64,000 nt of DNA from Pseudoalteromonas luteoviolacea S2607 (GTDB lineage: Bacteria; Pseudomonadota; Gammaproteobacteria; Enterobacterales; Alteromonadaceae), in assembly GCF_001625575.1 (NCBI RefSeq), contig NZ_AUXV01000067.1, forward strand, positions 124,001 to 188,000, given 5' to 3'. A model generated the notes under the pieces. The model saw only the letters and a program-made list of their open reading frames with translations. It searched no databases and was not told the origin of the DNA. Below, in pieces: positions 26,948 to 36,828 of the stretch (position 1 is its first letter; each line of letters opens with the position of its first letter). Made by a program: the position numbers and the translations under genes.

Positions 26948-28122
26948 TGATAGCGACACTCAATTTAAGAAGTGCCTTTCAATCTAAAAGCTCAGACACT
27001 TTGTTTGATTTACCATTGCTGTACGCGATGCTTTGCTTGATCGGTGTAGGCTTTGTGATGGTAACGAGTGCTTCTATGCCAGTTGCTGAACGTCTTTATG
27101 ACAATCCTTATCATATCATTGTCAGGCACGGCATGTTTCTCATTATGGGGATGGTTTTATTTTGGTTGAGCACGTCTGTGTCAATGATGTGGTGGAAGCG
27201 CTTTAATCCATATTTATTACTATTTGGAATGGCAATGCTAGTGCTCGTACTGGTTGTTGGTCGTGAGGTGAATGGCGCGAAACGTTGGATCCCTGTCGGA
27301 CCAGTAGGCATACAAGCCGCAGAAGTGGCTAAGCTGTTCTTTATCAGCTATATCGCTGGATATTTGGTACGTAAGCGTGAAGAGGTGCAAGAAAATATCA
27401 AAGGCTTTGCGAAACCTATCGTGGTCTTTGCTGTATACGCATTTTTGATTCTCATGCAACCGGATTTGGGCACCGTTGTGGTGATTTTTGTAACGACTGT
27501 TGGGCTGTTATTTTTGGCTGGCGCAAAGCTGTGGCAGTTTTTTGTGCTGATGCTAACTGGTGTATTTTTAGTTGTGATGTTGATAATCTTCGAGCCCTAC
27601 CGCATGGCTCGGGTCGTAGGCTTTTTGGAGCCGTGGAAAGATCCTTTTGGTAAAGGTTATCAACTGGTTCAATCTCTAATGGCATACGGTCAGGGCGGTT
27701 GGTTTGGCCAAGGCTTGGGCAATAGTGTGCAAAAGTTGCAGTATCTTCCTGAAGCACACAACGATTTTATTTTTGCAGTCATCGCCGAAGAATTAGGGTT
27801 TTTGGGTGTGATTTGTGTGCTGTTGATGCTTGGTACGCTCGTTTTCAGAGCCCTAGTTATTGGACAACAAGCTTTAAAATCGAATAAAGAGTATGAAGGT
27901 TATCTTGCCCTTGGTATTGGTATCTGGTTCGCTTTTCAAACACTGGTTAATGTTGGCGCGAGTGCTGGTATGTTGCCGACGAAAGGGTTGACTCTGCCGT
28001 TTGTATCTTATGGTGGATCCAGTTTATTGGTCATGACCATTGCGGCTGGGTTGTTACAGAGGGTGGACTTTGAAACAAAGATGTCGACTAGGCAAGCAAC
28101 ATCGAGAGGCAGTAAACGATGA
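26947..28122 (+). CDS. ftsW: Septal peptidoglycan glycosyltransferase FtsW
   Basis: A SEDS-family membrane polymerase that elongates septal glycan from lipid II, paired with FtsI. The 391-residue product has about ten transmembrane helices. Family signatures are REVNGAKRWIPVGPVGIQAAE (here described by its ends), QPDLGTVVV, YLPEAHNDFIFAVIAEELG and LPFVSYGGSSLL. Overlaps murD by 1 base and murG by 4, so production of polymerase and lipid II synthase is coupled. Confidence 0.97.
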   Translation: MIATLNLRSAFQSKSSDTLFDLPLLYAMLCLIGVGFVMVTSASMPVAERLYDNPYHIIVRHGMFLIMGMVLFWLSTSVSMMWWKRFNPYLLLFGMAMLVLVLVVGREVNGAKRWIPVGPVGIQAAEVAKLFFISYIAGYLVRKREEVQENIKGFAKPIVVFAVYAFLILMQPDLGTVVVIFVTTVGLLFLAGAKLWQFFVLMLTGVFLVVMLIIFEPYRMARVVGFLEPWKDPFGKGYQLVQSLMAYGQGGWFGQGLGNSVQKLQYLPEAHNDFIFAVIAEELGFLGVICVLLMLGTLVFRALVIGQQALKSNKEYEGYLALGIGIWFAFQTLVNVGASAGMLPTKGLTLPFVSYGGSSLLVMTIAAGLLQRVDFETKMSTRQATSRGSKR

Positions 28123-29207
28123 CAAAAAGAATATTGGTTGCTGCCGGTGGTACTGGTGGACATATTTTTCCCGGTATAGCGGTAGCGCAGCAGCTGAAGG
28201 ATGCTGGCTGGAAAGTCTCGTGGGTAGGGACGGAAGATAGGATGGAAGCGCAGGTTGTTCCTAAGCATGGCTTTGACATTGATTTTATTACTGTCAAAGG
28301 GGTGAGAGGAAACGGGCTTAAAAGGCTTTTGCAAACGCCTTTGATGGTTTTTAAAGCCATATTTGCAGCCAAGAAAATCTTATCCACAAACCGACCAGAC
28401 GTTGTTTTGACAATGGGAGGGTATGTAACAGGCCCTGTGGGGATTGCCGCTAAGCTGTTAGGTGTACCGCTCATAATTCATGAACAAAATGCGGTTGCTG
28501 GTTTAAGTAATAGAATGTTAGCCAAACTAGCCAATCGCGTTTTATGTGCCTTCAAAGGCGCTTTTCCAGAAACCGAGTGTGATGTTGTTGGGAATCCAAT
28601 CCGAGACTCGGTGACGCAAATACAGCCTAAAGTGGTTGAGGAAAATGTAAATTGTCTCGTTGTAGGTGGTTCATTAGGTGCCAAAGCGCTAAATGAGACC
28701 CTCCCAGGCATTTTTAATGCGCTGCATCAGCTTGGGCATCGCAAGTTGTCTATATGGCACCAAAGTGGTAGAGGAAATGAGCAGGCTGTTGCAACCAACT
28801 ATAGCGACAGTCAATTTACATATAAAGTTGATGAGTTTATCGAAAATATGGACCAAGCCTATGAATGGGCTGATATTATCATTTGTCGAGCTGGGGCGCT
28901 AACAGTGAGTGAAGTTGCTGCAGCGGGAAAAATGGCGGTCTTTGTTCCTCTACCTCATGCGGTGGATGATCATCAAACTTTAAACGCGAATGCTTTGGTG
29001 AGTGAGGGGGCCGCTCTGTTGATGCCTCAGTCAGAATTAAATGAGTTGAATATGGTGACGCTACTAGAGCCATACTTACGTGAACCAACACGTATTGAAG
29101 CAAAGTCACAAAAAGCAAAGCTATGTGCCCAAACATCAGCTACGAATACAGTAGTTGAAATTATTGAAGAAATTACAAGTCAAAGAGAAAATTGTGAAAG
29201 AAAATAA
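28119..29207 (+). CDS. murG: Lipid II synthase (GlcNAc transferase) MurG
   Basis: Peripheral membrane GT-B (GT28) enzyme that transfers GlcNAc from UDP-GlcNAc to lipid I. The 362-residue protein shows the N-terminal AAGGTGGHIFPGIAVAQ glycine loop, HEQNAVAGLSNRML, and the C-terminal donor-site sequence ICRAGALTVSEVAAAGK. The ATGA overlap with ftsW is intact. Its 3' end overlaps the start of murC. Confidence 0.98.
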   Translation: MTKRILVAAGGTGGHIFPGIAVAQQLKDAGWKVSWVGTEDRMEAQVVPKHGFDIDFITVKGVRGNGLKRLLQTPLMVFKAIFAAKKILSTNRPDVVLTMGGYVTGPVGIAAKLLGVPLIIHEQNAVAGLSNRMLAKLANRVLCAFKGAFPETECDVVGNPIRDSVTQIQPKVVEENVNCLVVGGSLGAKALNETLPGIFNALHQLGHRKLSIWHQSGRGNEQAVATNYSDSQFTYKVDEFIENMDQAYEWADIIICRAGALTVSEVAAAGKMAVFVPLPHAVDDHQTLNANALVSEGAALLMPQSELNELNMVTLLEPYLREPTRIEAKSQKAKLCAQTSATNTVVEIIEEITSQRENCERK

Positions 29208-30630
29208 ATATCGCCGAGCTATGAGACGAATTAACACCATCCACTTTATTGGAATTGGTGGTGCCGGTATGGGCGGTATTGCAGAAGTTTTGGCATATGA
29301 AGGTTATCGAATCACAGGCTCTGATATTGCTCAGAACGCGATGACGCAAAGGTTATTGAAAGTTGGCGCGGAAATATTTATTGGCCATGATGCCAACAAC
29401 GTTAAAGATGCTGATGTTGTGGTTGTATCTAGCGCTATTGATATGACTAACCCAGAAATCATTGCTGCCAAGCAGGCACGCACGCCGGTTGTAAGGCGCG
29501 CTGAGATGTTGGCTGAATTGATGCGTTTTAGACATGGTATTGCTGTTGCTGGAACCCACGGAAAAACAACAACAACGAGTTTAGTGGCCAGTATTTTCGC
29601 TGAAGCTAAGCTCGACCCGACCTTTATTATCGGTGGTCTGCTTAATAGTGCGGGCAGCAATGCGAAAGTTGGTACAAGCGATGTACTAATCGCAGAAGCA
29701 GATGAAAGCGATGCCTCTTTTTTACATCTTCAGCCAATGGCTTCTGTTATTACCAATATTGAAGCTGACCACATGGATACATATGGCGGAGATTTTGAAA
29801 AGCTTAAAGATACCTACATAGAATTTATTCACAATTTACCGTTTTATGGTTTAGCTGTGGTGTGTATCGATTCTCCAGTTGTACGTGAGTTGCTTCCGCG
29901 CTTTGCAAGGCCGACAATCACATACGGTGAGAGCGAAGATGCGGACTATCGTTTGACTGACTACGTCCAAGAAGTAGGCAGTTGCCGTTTTACGGTGTTA
30001 CATAAGTCAGGCTCAAGTATAGATATTCAGCTCAATATGCCTGGTAAACACAATGCATTAAACGCGACAGCAGCAATTGCGATAGCCAAGGATCATGAGA
30101 TCGAAACCATTGCTATTCAAACTGCATTACAGGATTTTGCTGGCATTGGACGTCGCTTCCAGCACTATGGAACGTTTAGCCGTGAAGATAGCAGTGCAAT
30201 GTTAGTTGACGATTACGGCCATCACCCGTCTGAGGTTGCCGTTACTATTGACGCAGCTAGAGCCGGGTGGCCAGACAAAAGGTTAGTTATGTTGTACCAG
30301 CCGCATAGATACACTAGAACAAGAGACCTGTATGAAGAGTTTGTTAAAGTGCTTTCAGAGGTGGACCAGCTCATATTATTAGATGTGTATAGTGCAGGTG
30401 AGAGTCCGATTGTTGGTGCGGATAGTAAGGCGCTATGTCGCAGCTTGAGACAACGAGGAGTTGAACCTATTCACGTCGCAGATCATAGCGAGCTATTTAG
30501 CGTGCTTGCGGATGTGATCCAAGATAACGATTTAGTGATCACCCAGGGAGCAGGTAACATCGGTCAAATTGTGAAAAAGTTAGCAGCGACGGAGCTATCA
30601 ACAGAAAAGCTGAGGTCAGAAAGTTTATGA
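29194..30630 (+). CDS. murC: UDP-MurNAc:L-alanine ligase MurC
   Basis: Catalyses the first cytoplasmic ligation, attaching L-alanine to UDP-MurNAc. Motifs: HFIGIGGAGMGGIAEVL, AVAGTHGKTTTTSLV, IAEADESDASFLHLQP and VDDYGHHPSEV. The frame is open from 29155, inside murG. The GTG at 29194 is preferred, having a GAGA upstream and giving 478 residues; the ATG at 29221 is in a family-consistent position but lacks a visible ribosome-binding site. It overlaps murG by 14 bases and ddl by 4. Confidence 0.95.
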   Translation: MKENKYRRAMRRINTIHFIGIGGAGMGGIAEVLAYEGYRITGSDIAQNAMTQRLLKVGAEIFIGHDANNVKDADVVVVSSAIDMTNPEIIAAKQARTPVVRRAEMLAELMRFRHGIAVAGTHGKTTTTSLVASIFAEAKLDPTFIIGGLLNSAGSNAKVGTSDVLIAEADESDASFLHLQPMASVITNIEADHMDTYGGDFEKLKDTYIEFIHNLPFYGLAVVCIDSPVVRELLPRFARPTITYGESEDADYRLTDYVQEVGSCRFTVLHKSGSSIDIQLNMPGKHNALNATAAIAIAKDHEIETIAIQTALQDFAGIGRRFQHYGTFSREDSSAMLVDDYGHHPSEVAVTIDAARAGWPDKRLVMLYQPHRYTRTRDLYEEFVKVLSEVDQLILLDVYSAGESPIVGADSKALCRSLRQRGVEPIHVADHSELFSVLADVIQDNDLVITQGAGNIGQIVKKLAATELSTEKLRSESL

Positions 30631-31535
30631 GCAAGTTTGGTAAAGTAGCTGTTTTGTTGGGTGGTAGTTCAGCCGAACGAGAAGTCTCCTTAGCTTCGGG
30701 TGAAGCGGTGTTGGACGCTTTGAAACGTGAAGGTGTGAATGCAATTGCCTTTGATCCTGCGCAGCGCAATATATGGGATCTTAAAACCCTAGGAATAGAA
30801 AGAGTATTTATCGCCTTGCATGGTCGTGGTGGAGAAGATGGCACTGTGCAAGGGGCTTTGGAATTTATGGGCATTCCTTACACCGGCAGTGGTGTCTTAG
30901 GCAGTGCGTTGGCAATGGACAAAATTAGATGTAAGCATTTATTCCAATCGGCCAAATTGAGCACGGCAAAGTATGCTGTTGTTGACAAGCAAAGCGGGTT
31001 TGACGCCAAAGCAATTATCAAAGAGTTGGGTTCTGTAATGGTAAAACCCAGTCATGAAGGTTCAAGTGTTGGCATGGCCAGAGCTGATGATGAAGTTACT
31101 CTGACTGAAGCGCTTAGTAATGCTTTTAAATTTGATAGCCAGGTGCTTGTCGAACAGTGGATCGAAGGGCGTGAATTTACAGTGGCTGTGCTAGATGGTA
31201 AGGCTTTACCTGTCATAGAAATGCGCACTCCACGCGGTTTTTACGACTATGAAGCGAAATATAAAGAAAATACCACCGAGTATATTTGCCCAGCCGATAT
31301 AAGCTTGGCTTTTGCAGAGCAATTGCAAGTCATGGCGAGTCATGCATTTGAGCTGGTGGGGGCGACGGGGTGGGGCCGCGTCGACGCGATGCAAGATATA
31401 AATGGTCAATTTTATTTGCTAGAAGTCAATACAGTGCCTGGGATGACCGAGACGTCATTAGTTCCTAAAGCTGCCAAAGTCGAAGGGATGACATTTGACC
31501 AGTTAGTTATTCGTATTTTGGAGCAAACAGTTTAA
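30627..31535 (+). CDS. ddlB: D-alanine--D-alanine ligase (DdlB type)
   Basis: ATP-grasp ligase that makes D-Ala-D-Ala for MurF. The 302-residue product shows VAVLLGGSSAEREVSLASG, FIALHGRGGEDGTVQG, MVKPSHEGSSVGM and LEVNTVPGMTETSL. Its place between murC and ftsQ is the dcw-cluster position of ddlB. It overlaps murC by 4 bases; ftsQ starts 1 base after. Confidence 0.97.
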   Translation: MSKFGKVAVLLGGSSAEREVSLASGEAVLDALKREGVNAIAFDPAQRNIWDLKTLGIERVFIALHGRGGEDGTVQGALEFMGIPYTGSGVLGSALAMDKIRCKHLFQSAKLSTAKYAVVDKQSGFDAKAIIKELGSVMVKPSHEGSSVGMARADDEVTLTEALSNAFKFDSQVLVEQWIEGREFTVAVLDGKALPVIEMRTPRGFYDYEAKYKENTTEYICPADISLAFAEQLQVMASHAFELVGATGWGRVDAMQDINGQFYLLEVNTVPGMTETSLVPKAAKVEGMTFDQLVIRILEQTV

Positions 31536-31536
31536 G

Positions 31537-32316
31537 ATGCGCCAAAATTTGCAAAAAGCCATATTAAACCTTAGGACCTTGAATTGGTCCATAATACTGG
31601 GTATGAGCTTTTTCTTGTGTGTTTTATTGGTGTTGTCACGCAGTTTTTACTGGGTGAGTGATTGGCTAGTTGAACATAGGGATGCGCAAATTAAAACGCT
31701 AACCGTATTAGGGGAACCGTACTATACCAGTGAGCAGGCAATAGTTGCAGCGATTAGCGAAGCTGATCTGAGAAGCTTCTTTAAACTGGATGTTAAGACG
31801 GTTCAGGCTTCAGTAAAGTCTTTGCCGTGGGTTGCATCTGTATCAGTACGCAAGCAATGGCCGGATACGATACAAATTTATGTCACAGAGCACACACCTG
31901 TGGCGTTTTGGAACAGCGACTCGTTGCTCAATGAAAGCGGGTTTATTTTCCAAGCGAGTAGCAATAAATTACCAGATGGGTTACCACAACTTTATGGCCC
32001 TGAAGGCAGTGAGAAAGAGGCCTGGGAAACGTTTTTACAGCTGAAAGAAATGCTGGCTGTCAACTCATTTGAATTAACCAGCTTGGCTTTGTCTGAGCGG
32101 TTTGCTTGGCAACTGTGGTTGAAAAGTGGCATTAAGCTTAATTTAGGTCGAGAAGAAAAAGCAAAAAGAGTGCAACGGTTCATCGATGTGTATCCATTGT
32201 TACAGCGCCCAGAAGGGGCCCTGCTCGATGTGATCGATTTGCGATATGATACAGGGCTGGCGGTAAGTTGGAGATACCCCCAGACACAAGAACATAAAGA
32301 AAAGAGTAAAGCATGA
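31537..32316 (+). CDS. ftsQ: Cell division protein FtsQ
   Basis: Bitopic divisome protein linking early and late components through the FtsQLB complex. The 259-residue product has a cytoplasmic tail, one transmembrane helix near 18-40, a POTRA domain (about 50-120; KTLTVLGEPYYTSEQ) and the beta domain (SLPWVASVSVRKQWPDT and onward). The stop overlaps ftsA by 4 bases. Confidence 0.95.
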   Translation: MRQNLQKAILNLRTLNWSIILGMSFFLCVLLVLSRSFYWVSDWLVEHRDAQIKTLTVLGEPYYTSEQAIVAAISEADLRSFFKLDVKTVQASVKSLPWVASVSVRKQWPDTIQIYVTEHTPVAFWNSDSLLNESGFIFQASSNKLPDGLPQLYGPEGSEKEAWETFLQLKEMLAVNSFELTSLALSERFAWQLWLKSGIKLNLGREEKAKRVQRFIDVYPLLQRPEGALLDVIDLRYDTGLAVSWRYPQTQEHKEKSKA

Positions 32317-33545
32317 CCAAGTCAGCAGAAAGAAACTTAGTGATAGGGCTAGATGTGGGGACAGCGAAAGTTGTTGCTACAGTGGGTGAGATCACACCGG
32401 ATAATCAGTTAAGTATTGTTGGCGTTGGCAACCAAGTAGCGCACGGTATGGACAAGGGTGGCGTAAACGACCTTAACTTGGTATCTGACTCGATTAAACG
32501 CGCGATTGATGAAGCAGAATTAATGGCTGATTGTCGCATTAGTTCAGTGTACTTAGGCATTTCTGGAAAGCACATCCAATGCCAAAACGAAAGTGGCGTA
32601 GTAGCCATTAATAACGCCGAGGTGACAGATGATGACATTGCCAATGTGATCCACATTGCGCGTTCTGTGCCGATCTCTGCAGAGCGGAAGATGCTGCACT
32701 CGCTCCCGCAAGAATATAGTATCGACATGCAAGAAGGGATTAAAAACCCGCTCGGCATGAGTGGTGTGAGAATGGAGGCCAAAGCGCATATCATCACCTG
32801 CTCTAACGATATGGCAAAAAACATTGAGAAATGTGTTGAGCGTTGCGGGCTTGATGTAGACCAACTTACTTTTACTGCATTAGCTTCGTGTTACTCAGTA
32901 TTAACTGAAGACGAAAAAGAGCTTGGTGTTGCAGTTGTCGATCTCGGTGGCGGTACGATGGATATCGCAATATACGTGAACGGCGCATTACGCCATACAG
33001 CAGTGATTCCAGTAGCTGGTAACCAAGTAACAGGCGATATTGCAAAAATATTTAGAACACCTATCTCACATGCAGAGTCTTTGAAGGTACAATATGCGTT
33101 TGCAAGTAGTCAAATGGCCAGTGCGGAGGAGACAATTGAAGTACCAAGTGTAGGTGGTCGCCCTTCAAGAATTATGTCAAGGCATACTTTATCTGAGGTT
33201 GTTGAACCCAGATTCAGAGAATTATTTGAACTTGTTCAAGAAGAAATTCGCCGCTCTGGTTTTGAAGACCAAATCGCGGCTGGCGTTGTTTTAACAGGTG
33301 GTAGCGCCAAAATGAAAGGGGCTTTGGAAGTGGCTGAAGACATTTTCCAAATGCCAGTAAGGATAGGAAACCCTGTTGGGATCACAGGATTAACTGATTA
33401 TGTTGATGATCCGGCATATGCAACAGCGGTAGGTTTGTTACAATACGGCCGAACGCTGCAAGCCAAAAATGCACAAAAGGCGAAAGTTGATGCCGAAGAA
33501 GGTTGGTGGAGCCGAGTTACTAAATGGTTCCAAGGTGAGTTTTAA
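32313..33545 (+). CDS. ftsA: Cell division protein FtsA
   Basis: Actin-like ATPase that tethers FtsZ to the membrane and recruits later divisome proteins. The 410-residue product has the N-terminal phosphate loop VIGLDVGTAKVVATVGE, the phosphate-2 motif VVDLGGGTMDIAIY, the adenosine-site GVVLTGGSAKMKG and a C-terminal amphipathic membrane-targeting helix ending WWSRVTKWFQGEF. It lies 21 bases upstream of the ftsZ start. Confidence 0.97.
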   Translation: MTKSAERNLVIGLDVGTAKVVATVGEITPDNQLSIVGVGNQVAHGMDKGGVNDLNLVSDSIKRAIDEAELMADCRISSVYLGISGKHIQCQNESGVVAINNAEVTDDDIANVIHIARSVPISAERKMLHSLPQEYSIDMQEGIKNPLGMSGVRMEAKAHIITCSNDMAKNIEKCVERCGLDVDQLTFTALASCYSVLTEDEKELGVAVVDLGGGTMDIAIYVNGALRHTAVIPVAGNQVTGDIAKIFRTPISHAESLKVQYAFASSQMASAEETIEVPSVGGRPSRIMSRHTLSEVVEPRFRELFELVQEEIRRSGFEDQIAAGVVLTGGSAKMKGALEVAEDIFQMPVRIGNPVGITGLTDYVDDPAYATAVGLLQYGRTLQAKNAQKAKVDAEEGWWSRVTKWFQGEF

Positions 33546-33566
33546 AGCTCAAGTCGGAGAGTGAAG

Positions 33567-34826
33567 ATGTTTGATATTATGGAACAACACGGCGAAGAGG
33601 CCGTAATTAAAGTAATTGGTGTCGGCGGCGGTGGAGGCAACGCGGTCGAGCACATGGTAAAACAAGAAATAGAAGGTGTGCGCTTTATTGTTGCTAACAC
33701 AGATGCACAGGCGCTACGAAAGTCGTCAGCAGATGTAACAGTGCAATTAGGCACGCAAATTACTCAGGGTCTAGGCGCGGGTGCAAACCCAGAAGTCGGT
33801 AAAAAAGCTGCTGAAGAAGATGTTGAAACGATAAAAGCGAGCCTTGAAGGTGCAGATATGGTTTTCATCGCAGCAGGAATGGGAGGGGGCACTGGTACTG
33901 GTGCTGCTCCTGTAGTTGCGCGCGTAGCGAAAGAGCTAGGCATTTTGACTGTGGCTGTTGTGACTCGTCCTTTTGATTTGGAAGGCAAGAAGCGCATGGC
34001 AGCTGCTGACCATGGGATTGGTGAATTGTCAGAAATTGTAGACTCACTTATAACAATTCCTAACAACAAGTTACTGAAGGTTTTAGGCAAAGGTACTACA
34101 TTATTAGATGCCTTCGCTAAAGCAAATGACGTGCTTTACGGCGCAGTACAAGGTATAGCGGAGCTTATCACTCGTTCAGGTTTGATTAACGTCGACTTTG
34201 CTGATGTAAGAACTGTGATGTCAGCAATGGGTACTGCCATGATGGGCACAGCAGCAGCATCTGGCCCAGACCGTGCACAAGAAGCGGCAGAAGCTGCTAT
34301 TTCAAGTCCATTACTTGAAGATGTAGATTTGACTGGTGCAAAAGGTATCTTGGTCAACATTACTGCTGGTATGGATATTACTATCGAAGAATTTGAAGTT
34401 GTTGGCAATCATGTGAAAGCGCTCGCTTCGGAAAATGCAACGGTAGTTGTGGGTGCTGTCATAGATCCTGAAATGAGTGATGAACTGAGAGTGACAGTTG
34501 TTGCAACGGGACTTGGTGGTGAGCGCAAGCCGCAGTTTGGTATCGTTGACAATGGCCTTCAGGGTTTCTCGGGTCAGGTTAGCACTGGTAAAGGTACAGG
34601 TACAAATGGACCTGGTTTTATTAGTGAAGAAACGATTCCAAGCTTTGGTGGTGCAGGCAATAAACCTGTAGAAGCACAAGGCGGCGCCGATACGGGTGCT
34701 AGCATCGCTGGAGAACAAGGTGTGAAAACACCAAAAGATTCAGAGAGCGTAGCAAAAGATACTGGTGATAAAGAAAAAGGCGACTACTTTGACATTCCTG
34801 CCTTCTTAAGAAAGCAGTCAGATTAA
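33567..34826 (+). CDS. ftsZ: Cell division GTPase FtsZ
   Basis: Tubulin homologue that polymerises into the Z ring. The 419-residue product has GVGGGGGNAVEHM at the nucleotide site, the tubulin signature GGGTGTG at residues 106-112, and a variable linker before the conserved C-terminal peptide DIPAFLRKQSD that binds FtsA and ZipA. The ATG at 33567 is chosen because GGAGA (33556-33560) has 6-base spacing; the GTG at 33561 would touch it. Last gene of the coupled dcw string; lpxC has its own promoter. Confidence 0.98.
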   Translation: MFDIMEQHGEEAVIKVIGVGGGGGNAVEHMVKQEIEGVRFIVANTDAQALRKSSADVTVQLGTQITQGLGAGANPEVGKKAAEEDVETIKASLEGADMVFIAAGMGGGTGTGAAPVVARVAKELGILTVAVVTRPFDLEGKKRMAAADHGIGELSEIVDSLITIPNNKLLKVLGKGTTLLDAFAKANDVLYGAVQGIAELITRSGLINVDFADVRTVMSAMGTAMMGTAAASGPDRAQEAAEAAISSPLLEDVDLTGAKGILVNITAGMDITIEEFEVVGNHVKALASENATVVVGAVIDPEMSDELRVTVVATGLGGERKPQFGIVDNGLQGFSGQVSTGKGTGTNGPGFISEETIPSFGGAGNKPVEAQGGADTGASIAGEQGVKTPKDSESVAKDTGDKEKGDYFDIPAFLRKQSD

Positions 34827-34858
34827 TAAGTAGTTAAACCAGAATAAAAAATAGACAA

Positions 34859-34887
34859 TTGGCAGGGTGCGCAATTTGTGATACACT
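34859..34887 (+). promoter_or_regulatory. lpxC promoter
   Basis: TTGGCA (34859-34864) and TACACT (34882-34887) are separated by 17 bases. This is a good sigma-70 promoter in the ftsZ-lpxC gap, so lpxC can be expressed independently of dcw. Confidence 0.75.
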
Positions 34888-34920
34888 CCGCCGTCTATCT
34901 AACTTAAAGTGGGCGAATAT

Positions 34921-35844
34921 ATGATTAAACAACGTACAATTGCAGAAGTTGTTAAAGCCACAGGTGTAGGTTTACACAAAGGTGAAAAGGTCACGATCAC
35001 TCTCCGACCTGCGAGCGCAAATACAGGTGTTGTATTTCGTCGCGTAGATCTAGACCCTGTTGTCGATTTCGAGACAACCCCTGAAGCTGTGGGTGATACG
35101 CAATTATGTACTTGTTTAACAAATAAAGATGGTGTTCGCCTATCAACGACAGAGCATTTGATTGCAGCTGTTGCTGCTTTAGGAATAGATAACTTAATTG
35201 TTGAGCTTGATAGTGCTGAAGTCCCAATTATGGATGGTAGTGCATTACCATTTATTTATTTGCTTCAGAAAGGCGGCATTGCTGAATTGAATGTTGCTAA
35301 ACGCTTCATCCGCATTAAAGAAAAAGTGCGTGTTGAAGACGGAGACAAGTGGGCAGAGATAGAGCCTTATGATGGCTTCCATATCGATTTTGAAATTGCC
35401 TTTGACCACCCAGCTATCAATGCCAGTCGTCAGCGTATTGGACTAGATATTACTGCTCAAAGTTTCACTCAAGAAATCAGTAGAGCGCGTACTTTTGGCT
35501 TTATGAAAGACATTGAGTACATGCATGCTAATAATCTTGCACTAGGTGGAAGTATGGATAATGCGGTAGTACTGGATGATTTTAAGGTTTTGAATCCAAA
35601 CGGCTTAAGATATAAAGATGAGTTCGTAAAACATAAGATCCTTGATTGCGTCGGCGACCTATTTATGACGGGCCATAACATTCTTGGCAAAGTGACTTGC
35701 TATAAATCAGGCCATGGCCTGAATAACAAATTACTGCGCGAAATTATGGCTAATGAAAGTGCTTGGGAGTGGGTCACATTTGATGAGCCGGTAACCATGC
35801 CAGCTCCTGGATTAGAAGCTGGTCAACAGCTTGCTACAGTATAA
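34921..35844 (+). CDS. lpxC: UDP-3-O-acyl-N-acetylglucosamine deacetylase LpxC
   Basis: Zinc enzyme for the committed step of lipid A synthesis. The 307-residue product is collinear with E. coli LpxC: MIKQRTIAEVVKATGVGLHKG, TEHLIAAVAALGIDN (zinc His), PIMDGSALPFIYLL, RARTFGFMKDIEYM, and HKILDCVGDLFMTGH with the remaining ligands. The ATG at 34921 matches the family start. A strong terminator overlaps its stop. Confidence 0.98.
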   Translation: MIKQRTIAEVVKATGVGLHKGEKVTITLRPASANTGVVFRRVDLDPVVDFETTPEAVGDTQLCTCLTNKDGVRLSTTEHLIAAVAALGIDNLIVELDSAEVPIMDGSALPFIYLLQKGGIAELNVAKRFIRIKEKVRVEDGDKWAEIEPYDGFHIDFEIAFDHPAINASRQRIGLDITAQSFTQEISRARTFGFMKDIEYMHANNLALGGSMDNAVVLDDFKVLNPNGLRYKDEFVKHKILDCVGDLFMTGHNILGKVTCYKSGHGLNNKLLREIMANESAWEWVTFDEPVTMPAPGLEAGQQLATV

Positions 35845-35874
35845 AAAAAATGACGCGGAAGCGTCATTTTTTTT
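35843..35874. terminator. Terminator between lpxC and dciA
   Basis: A-run, TGACGC stem, GGAA loop, GCGTCA, then eight T. Symmetrical A and T runs suit bidirectional use between convergent lpxC and dciA. Confidence 0.93.
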
Positions 35875-35891
35875 GCTCTGAGTTTTTTCAT

Positions 35892-36371
35892 TCAATTTTT
35901 ATTGCTTCGATTGTGGCTGGCAAGCTTTAACAGCTTTTCTCTCAACCCTGGCGGAGCATTTTCGGCAAGTTGAGATAATTGGTTGGCGGTTGCTTGACTC
36001 AAGCCCGGGTTATTTTTGGGCGCAGAGGAAGGTTCCGTGACTCGTTGTAAACGCTGCTGCGCCTCAGGGTTTGATGTAATTTTAATCTGGCCGCAATCAT
36101 GTAAACCTGACTGCCTAAACGCAGATAAAATCTCCATTTTTAAATAACCTAACCGAGTCGCTAACGTTGCTGAAGATGCTTCAATATACAAAGTACCTTG
36201 TGCATAGTTTGCAACGCGGCATTTCTTACTCAGAATTGGTCCCAACGCTTGCGCTAACGGTGCTTGCAGTGAATTGATGTCCTGTGCTTTTTCGACATAG
36301 TTAGACAATTTATCTGACCATTTGGGTGCTAGCTCTGACAAAGGCTTTGGGTTAAATCGATTTTTCGCCAT
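35892..36371 (-). CDS. dciA: DciA-type replicative helicase loader (DUF721)
   Basis: DUF721/DciA proteins load the replicative helicase DnaB in bacteria lacking DnaC or DnaI. The 159-residue protein has the compact KH-like DUF721 core (LYIEASSATLATRLGYLKME, then GLHDCGQIKITSNP) and a charged, disordered C-terminal tail rich in Gln, Asn and Pro. The location between lpxC and secA, antiparallel, is common in Alteromonadales and Vibrionales. The assignment is by family; helicase loading itself is not visible in sequence. Confidence 0.88.
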   Translation of the reverse strand: MAKNRFNPKPLSELAPKWSDKLSNYVEKAQDINSLQAPLAQALGPILSKKCRVANYAQGTLYIEASSATLATRLGYLKMEILSAFRQSGLHDCGQIKITSNPEAQQRLQRVTEPSSAPKNNPGLSQATANQLSQLAENAPPGLREKLLKLASHNRSNKN

Positions 36372-36828
36372 GGCTCACCCTTAAACTCAATGGTTAGTCT
36401 CTTAATTTAAATATTCCCCTGCGACAAACGGGGAACTTTACTGCTTTGGTCTTTATTATATAGTGCTTCAAAACATAGCTGCAAATTTTACTAGCTAGGA
36501 GTTGAGCGAATGCCGTACACTTGAACTCGGAGTTGGTAGCCCCCATATTATGCTAATCATCGAACATTAACGTCATATCTCTGATGTATGATTACGGGAA
36601 ATGACGCGAATACTAGAGTGTTTTCAAATAAGCTCGCTGGGCATATTTTATTAAATAGGAACAGTTTTCGCTTTGGTGGTTTGCAGATGCGCATAGTCTG
36701 GTATGATAGGGCATAAATTTATACTCGGCACACAGCACAAATTCGACTTTGTCGCCAACAGGACTAGTAAGCCTATTGGAATTCGCGAATGCACGGGCTT
36801 ACAAATATAAGATTGAAATGGTTTAAAC
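36372..36828. other. secA upstream region and leader
   Basis: A 457-base gap with no SecM or VemP-like reading frame seen. The likely secA promoter is the extended -10 TGGTATGAT at 36699-36707 with TTGCAG 15 bases upstream, giving a leader of about 115 bases. Within it, GTAAGCC (36767-36773) can pair with GGCTTAC (36796-36802), enclosing the palindrome ATTCGCGAAT (36781-36790). A two-codon ORF, ATG-GTT-TAA, at 36818-36826 ends two bases before the secA ATG. Confidence 0.5.

Noticed and set aside
32405..32824. 139-codon leftward ORF
   Set aside because: Antisense to ftsA; no ribosome-binding site or recognisable domain.
34311..34718. 135-codon leftward ORF
   Set aside because: Antisense to ftsZ; a shadow frame.
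36372..36828. SecM or VemP-like arrest peptide upstream of secA
   Set aside because: No frame with signal peptide and arrest motif was found; only very short ORFs are present.
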